From positions 1 through 8,352 of the forward strand of contig JAHINX010000050.1 in assembly GCA_018895765.1 (NCBI GenBank): a stretch of 8,352 nt of DNA, read 5' to 3'. Positions 6,501 to 8,352 of the stretch are shown here, piece by piece (within the stretch, counting starts at the first letter, position 1; every line of letters begins with the position of its first letter). Under the pieces are notes generated by a model, which saw only the letters and a program-made list of their open reading frames with translations, was not told the DNA's origin and did no database searches. This DNA is from Patescibacteria group bacterium. Lineage in GTDB: Bacteria > Patescibacteriota > Patescibacteriia > GCA-002772895. A program made the translations under genes and the position numbers.

Positions 6501-8352
6501 TTTCCTTCCGTCCGCAAATAATACTTATTATTTGGGCTCTGACGCGTTGTCGTGGAAAAATATTTATGCTTCCGGCACGGCCTATGTGGGCGATATAGTT
6601 GCAAAAGGTCCTCTTGTTGATGTGAGAGCTTACGGAGCTGTTGGTAATGGCGTCACAGACGACACAGTGGCCATTCAGGCAGCTATAAGTGCGGCATCTG
6701 CTATTGGCAAAGGGATTGTCTATTTACCTACCGGCACTTATTTTATTTCAGATTCTCTCGTTTTGCCTAACGGGACGCATGTTATGGGTGCTGGCTCCAA
6801 CCTCACTACTATTCACACTCATTCTGCAATCACTATGATGGAATCTGCCACAGTAGACACGCCTGCGGCAACCAATCAGATAACGATTGAAGGTATTATG
6901 TTTTCGAGCGACGGGCAAGCAACACAGGCATTAATTATAGGAGCAGAAAGCGCATCATATTTATCTCAAAATATAATTTTGAAAAATATTAAAACTTATA
7001 ATCTTCAAAATGGCATAGCGCTCAATTCTATTGTTTACAGCTCGATTGAGAATCTTTTAATAACCGGCGCCAATACGGCAGATAGTTATGGGCTGAAGTT
7101 TGGCTATCAAACACAAAATGTAAAGGTGACAAATGCCACGGTTGCTGGGTTTGCTTACAACTGGTATATCACCGGTGGCGGGGTACATGCCGACAGCTGC
7201 GCGTCTTATGCCGACTCCACTCATACAAATACTGTTAATCTTCTTAGAATGGAAGACGCCCATAATAATACTTTTGAAAATTTTATATTTGAAAATATTT
7301 CAGGACTGGATATCAAGGAAGTGTATGTTTTTGGCAATACAGGTGCTAGCCTTAACACAAGCAACAATTCTTTTATAAATAGTTTTTGGAACGGAACTAC
7401 TGCAAGCTCCACGCATGTTGAATTGGGCAAAGCCGGAAATTCAGCAGTTCAAAAAACATCTTTTATTAATTCAGAATTTAGAAACGATGTAGCTGTAAAT
7501 ATAGAATTTACATCAGCCACCAATACTGCCATAATGGATAGCCATAGGATAGCCGGATACACTGGCGCGCAAGTGGATCCCCCTACCACCTCTGGAACCG
7601 ATAGCGGAAGAAGCACTTTTATATCCGGAAATATTTCTTTGACTGCCGGAGGAGACGCGTATGTGCAAACCTATGATGATAATGGTTTAATTTTGAGGGC
7701 GGCAGGCGCTTCCGGCGCTGCCGGAGAAGGCGTAAGCATCCAATATTCCAATCAAAGTGCTTGGAGAGATGCTTTGAGCGTTACAAATACTCCAAGCGGA
7801 AACGGGAATCTGATTTTAATGCCGGACGGCGGATTTGTCGGTGTTGGAACAACGGATCCGGCGAAAGCATTGGAGGTCATAGGCACCATTAGGACTAAGA
7901 TTAGAAACGATAGTATCTATGCGACCAAATTGGATTTGACTACCAGAGATTATGAAGGAGCATCTAATTATTCCGGGGCCGGTTTGGATGTGTATGCGAC
8001 TGCACATGGCGGTATAGCAGATATGGTTACAGGTTCTTTGAGATTTTATGGCGGAGCGGATTCTGATACGACTACAGGCTGGGCATTCAAAGCTAACGGC
8101 TTATTGAATACTACGGGCTTTGATCCATCAGCACAGTTAGTTTTAATGAAGAGTGGGAATGTCGGTATCGGCACAACCGCGCCGTCCTCAACCCTTGAAG
8201 TATTAAATTCTTCCGACTGGTTTGGGATTGGAAATGGCACAGCCACAACAACCATCCGCGGTTCCGGCACCTCCACCTTCCCCTACGGCGTGAACCTCGC
8301 CACAACCGGTGGAAACGTTGGTATTGGAACAAGCAATCCAGCATATTTCTTG
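3523..8352 (+). CDS. Giant exported tail-spike-like surface protein, 3' end outside window
   Basis: The frame is open from the ATG at 3523 to the window edge: 1610 codons, no stop. Residues 1-58 are a long signal peptide: basic N-region, hydrophobic core from about 42, and a likely cleavage site ALPASA|FS after Ala58. Residues about 75-450 are helical, Ala/Ser-rich, with repeats ending FGSSLGNTPKNLALS (about 260-422). Then come a polar low-complexity stretch, four 11-residue repeats (553-596), and Val/Gly/Ser/Thr-rich beta repeats from about 707 (TVDGSLTVNGNTILKGN). GVGTS repeats lie near 928 and 952, followed by a tail-fibre motif, YYLGSDALSWKNIYASGTA. A pectate-lyase-superfamily beta-helix starts near 1031 (VRAYGAVGNGVTDDT, YLPTGTY) and runs to about 1345. 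GVGTT/GIGTT repeats follow at about 1440, 1548 and 1599. The whole resembles tailspikes and giant CPR surface proteins, probably glycan-binding or adhesive. A C-terminal chaperone (such as peptidase S74) is possible but not visible. Enzyme activity cannot be judged. Confidence 0.88.
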   Translation, partial: MRPINKEKIPSFFKRRVIGEIRLFASFFGSKGIKNKKQITKIIAVCFLLSAVALPASAFSLSSFSSPFGEGGFRGIYKSVSENVSETLENSYIYINNNINTAKNSIVSFVVLGGEQLVLVAEGVTEFAQNATQDSKEFFVDFAESTSESAKNIKNQVNSAFASLPDAFKGVSIAFSSMGEKAKEVPNFLARVAQGAGSGASEMGAKASDVIAGSASDAAISLQNIGTAISDTFWGGAYFLSDTGHNAKLALSSLPRAFSAVANSASNIATPLQSFGQELGNTPKNLALSVSVIARSVYSRDAAISFQNFGSSLGNTPKNLALSVSVIARSVYSRDAAIPLQTFGSSLGNTPKNLALSFTSSISNIQYPISVFGSSLGNTPKNLALSVSVIANSASNIATPLQSFGQELGNAPKNLASGLSSSIASPISKIASAIVSVPKAIKDGGVKTVRFAFDRAKQELPKDETAKADTIVLSPLQEEAGMGSTQEESSAILERHGDSTLSSDAENQAATAQQVPPLSVRGGQGELDTNPSQPPLAPRGGEGNLAFLSEASTAIQTATQETGTAIQTSTQDAITAIVAATQKTGTAVKTTTQEVGESLNDIFVEGPKIVAGATWDVLQYVGDTVVSWWDRAKLALLGRQLAVGPSSVPSPSSPPLEKGDTGGFNNEPLSEDGFINPPQPSFSKGGSEEGTQTIVRETTNTIYKIPSILGATTVDGSLTVNGNTILKGNKITIAAPVILENSLSIGSVFSIDHNTGQITSLGGLNIPYGKLVAKDIESSGTINFAGATIDFTGANITGFTTGGNTVINNFNTYHSGTGASVGGSFDALSVQQDATIGGSLAVSGGLTITGATALNSNVTIGDAASDTITINASSISIPNGITFSGGVVSFGSEVNTSSTFTGNISVNGTGTSTLLYGATFATSGGSLGVGTSTPTNSIFAVAGNSYLSGNLGVGTSSPVSKLSVSGDTYISGNTIFGDDSSNTIVFNARAASNFLPSANNTYYLGSDALSWKNIYASGTAYVGDIVAKGPLVDVRAYGAVGNGVTDDTVAIQAAISAASAIGKGIVYLPTGTYFISDSLVLPNGTHVMGAGSNLTTIHTHSAITMMESATVDTPAATNQITIEGIMFSSDGQATQALIIGAESASYLSQNIILKNIKTYNLQNGIALNSIVYSSIENLLITGANTADSYGLKFGYQTQNVKVTNATVAGFAYNWYITGGGVHADSCASYADSTHTNTVNLLRMEDAHNNTFENFIFENISGLDIKEVYVFGNTGASLNTSNNSFINSFWNGTTASSTHVELGKAGNSAVQKTSFINSEFRNDVAVNIEFTSATNTAIMDSHRIAGYTGAQVDPPTTSGTDSGRSTFISGNISLTAGGDAYVQTYDDNGLILRAAGASGAAGEGVSIQYSNQSAWRDALSVTNTPSGNGNLILMPDGGFVGVGTTDPAKALEVIGTIRTKIRNDSIYATKLDLTTRDYEGASNYSGAGLDVYATAHGGIADMVTGSLRFYGGADSDTTTGWAFKANGLLNTTGFDPSAQLVLMKSGNVGIGTTAPSSTLEVLNSSDWFGIGNGTATTTIRGSGTSTFPYGVNLATTGGNVGIGTSNPAYFL
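3716..3756 (+). repeat. Palindromic repeat R2, translated
   Basis: Stem CCCCCTTC (3719-3726), loop GGA, GAAGGGGG (3730-3737), then GATTCAGGGGGATTTATAAA. It lies just after the signal peptide of the giant protein and encodes SPFGEGGFRGIYK, nearly the peptide made by R1. The TTC/GAA stem replaces TTT/AAA of R1, a paired change. Confidence 0.85.
4150..4788 (+). repeat. Repeat array from a second palindromic element
   Basis: A degenerate copy A (4150-4194) precedes tandem units B (4300-4395), C (4396-4497), D (4498-4599), E (4600-4686) and F (4687-4788), about 29-34 residues each. Each unit has a variable front and a conserved back, FGSSLGNTPKNLALS or FGQELGNTPKNLALS. In C and D the front is a fresh palindrome (first 39 bases identical; VIARSVYSRDAAI). 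In A, B and F it is a diverged version of the same DNA (VIANSASNIATPL in F). In E it is a 7-bp satellite. B and F share 56 identical bases (4306-4361 and 4693-4748). Confidence 0.85.
4604..4631 (+). repeat. 7-bp satellite, four perfect CAATATC units, in coding sequence
   Basis: CAATATC repeats at 4604, 4611, 4618 and 4625, encoding SISNIQYPIS. Since 7 is not a multiple of 3, gain or loss of one unit would shift the frame of the giant gene. Confidence 0.9.
5065..5150 (+). repeat. Palindromic repeats R3 and R4, opposed pair, translated
   Basis: R3 has stem CCCCCTCTTA/TAAGAGGGGG around GTG (5068-5090), then ACAGGGGGAG. R4 lies in the opposite orientation, with stem CCTCCCCTT (5122-5130) and AAGGGGAGG (5136-5144). 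They encode Pro/Gly-rich peptides, VPPLSVRGGQGEL and NPSQPPLAPRGGEGN, without stops. Confidence 0.8.
5179..5310 (+). repeat. Four 33-bp repeats encoding 11-residue units
   Basis: Units TAIQTATQETG, TAIQTSTQDAI, TAIVAATQKTG and TAVKTTTQEVG occupy residues 553-596 of the giant protein. An 11-residue period is typical of hendecad coiled coils or extended amphipathic helices, here probably a stalk ahead of the beta-rich region. Confidence 0.8.
5480..5591 (+). repeat. Palindromic repeats R5 and R6, opposed pair, translated
   Basis: R5 (5480-5515) has stem CCCCCTTT/AAAGGGGG with loop GGA (5482-5500) and then ACACAGGGGGATTTA. R6 (about 5541-5581, flanks to 5591) is reversed, with stem CCCTCCTTT (5560-5568), loop TCC and AAAGGAGGG (5572-5580). 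R5 is read as SPPLEKGDTGGFN, a different frame from R1 and R2, so the shared unit is DNA rather than a protein motif. Confidence 0.85.

Noticed and set aside
299..8352. Evidence for TGA recoding (genetic code 25)
   Set aside because: I saw no in-frame TGA in the real genes, and the stops used are TAG and TAA. This neither supports recoding nor excludes it.

Overview
The window looks like accessory or cell-surface DNA of a small-genome bacterium, most likely from the Candidate Phyla Radiation (Patescibacteria, Parcubacteria-like). The hints are a multi-LamG exported protein, a GxxExxY-family protein of the variant I associate with these genomes, a small coiled-coil protein, a very long tail-fibre-like exported protein, and many dispersed DNA repeats. 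No rRNA, tRNA or housekeeping gene is present, so this placement is inference. All genes read on the + strand.

Layout. Positions 1-298 hold an orphan signal-peptide ORF (30-143) that runs into a palindromic repeat and stops, then AT-rich inverted and tandem repeats and a weak promoter. A 708-residue triple-LamG protein follows (299-2425); its leader shares 34 identical bases with the orphan ORF. Next is a compact cassette (2442-2913): a GxxExxY PD-(D/E)XK-like gene (2496-2867) enclosed by imperfect inverted repeats that almost touch its start and stop codons. An AT-rich terminator-like hairpin and a good sigma70-type promoter (TTGAAA-17-TATAAT) lead to a 135-residue coiled-coil protein (3075-3482). 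From 3523 to the window edge runs one uninterrupted reading frame of 1610 codons with no stop. It encodes the N-terminal part of a giant secreted protein: signal peptide, repeat-rich helical region, 11-residue repeats, beta-strand repeats, a pectate-lyase-superfamily beta-helix, and GIGTT-type tail-fibre repeats.

How it fits together. The LamG protein and the giant protein both look like exported adhesion or glycan-binding proteins. The coiled-coil gene sits just ahead of the giant gene and may share its promoter. I see no direct functional link between the GxxExxY cassette and the surface genes.

The most unusual signal is that dispersed DNA repeats have become protein sequence. Five copies of a C-rich/G-rich palindrome, several copies of a second palindrome (GTCATTGCGAGG...GCGGCAATCTCATT) and a 7-bp satellite all lie inside the giant gene without breaking its frame. 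Stems of the first palindrome differ between copies by paired changes, which suggests the hairpin itself is maintained although it is translated.
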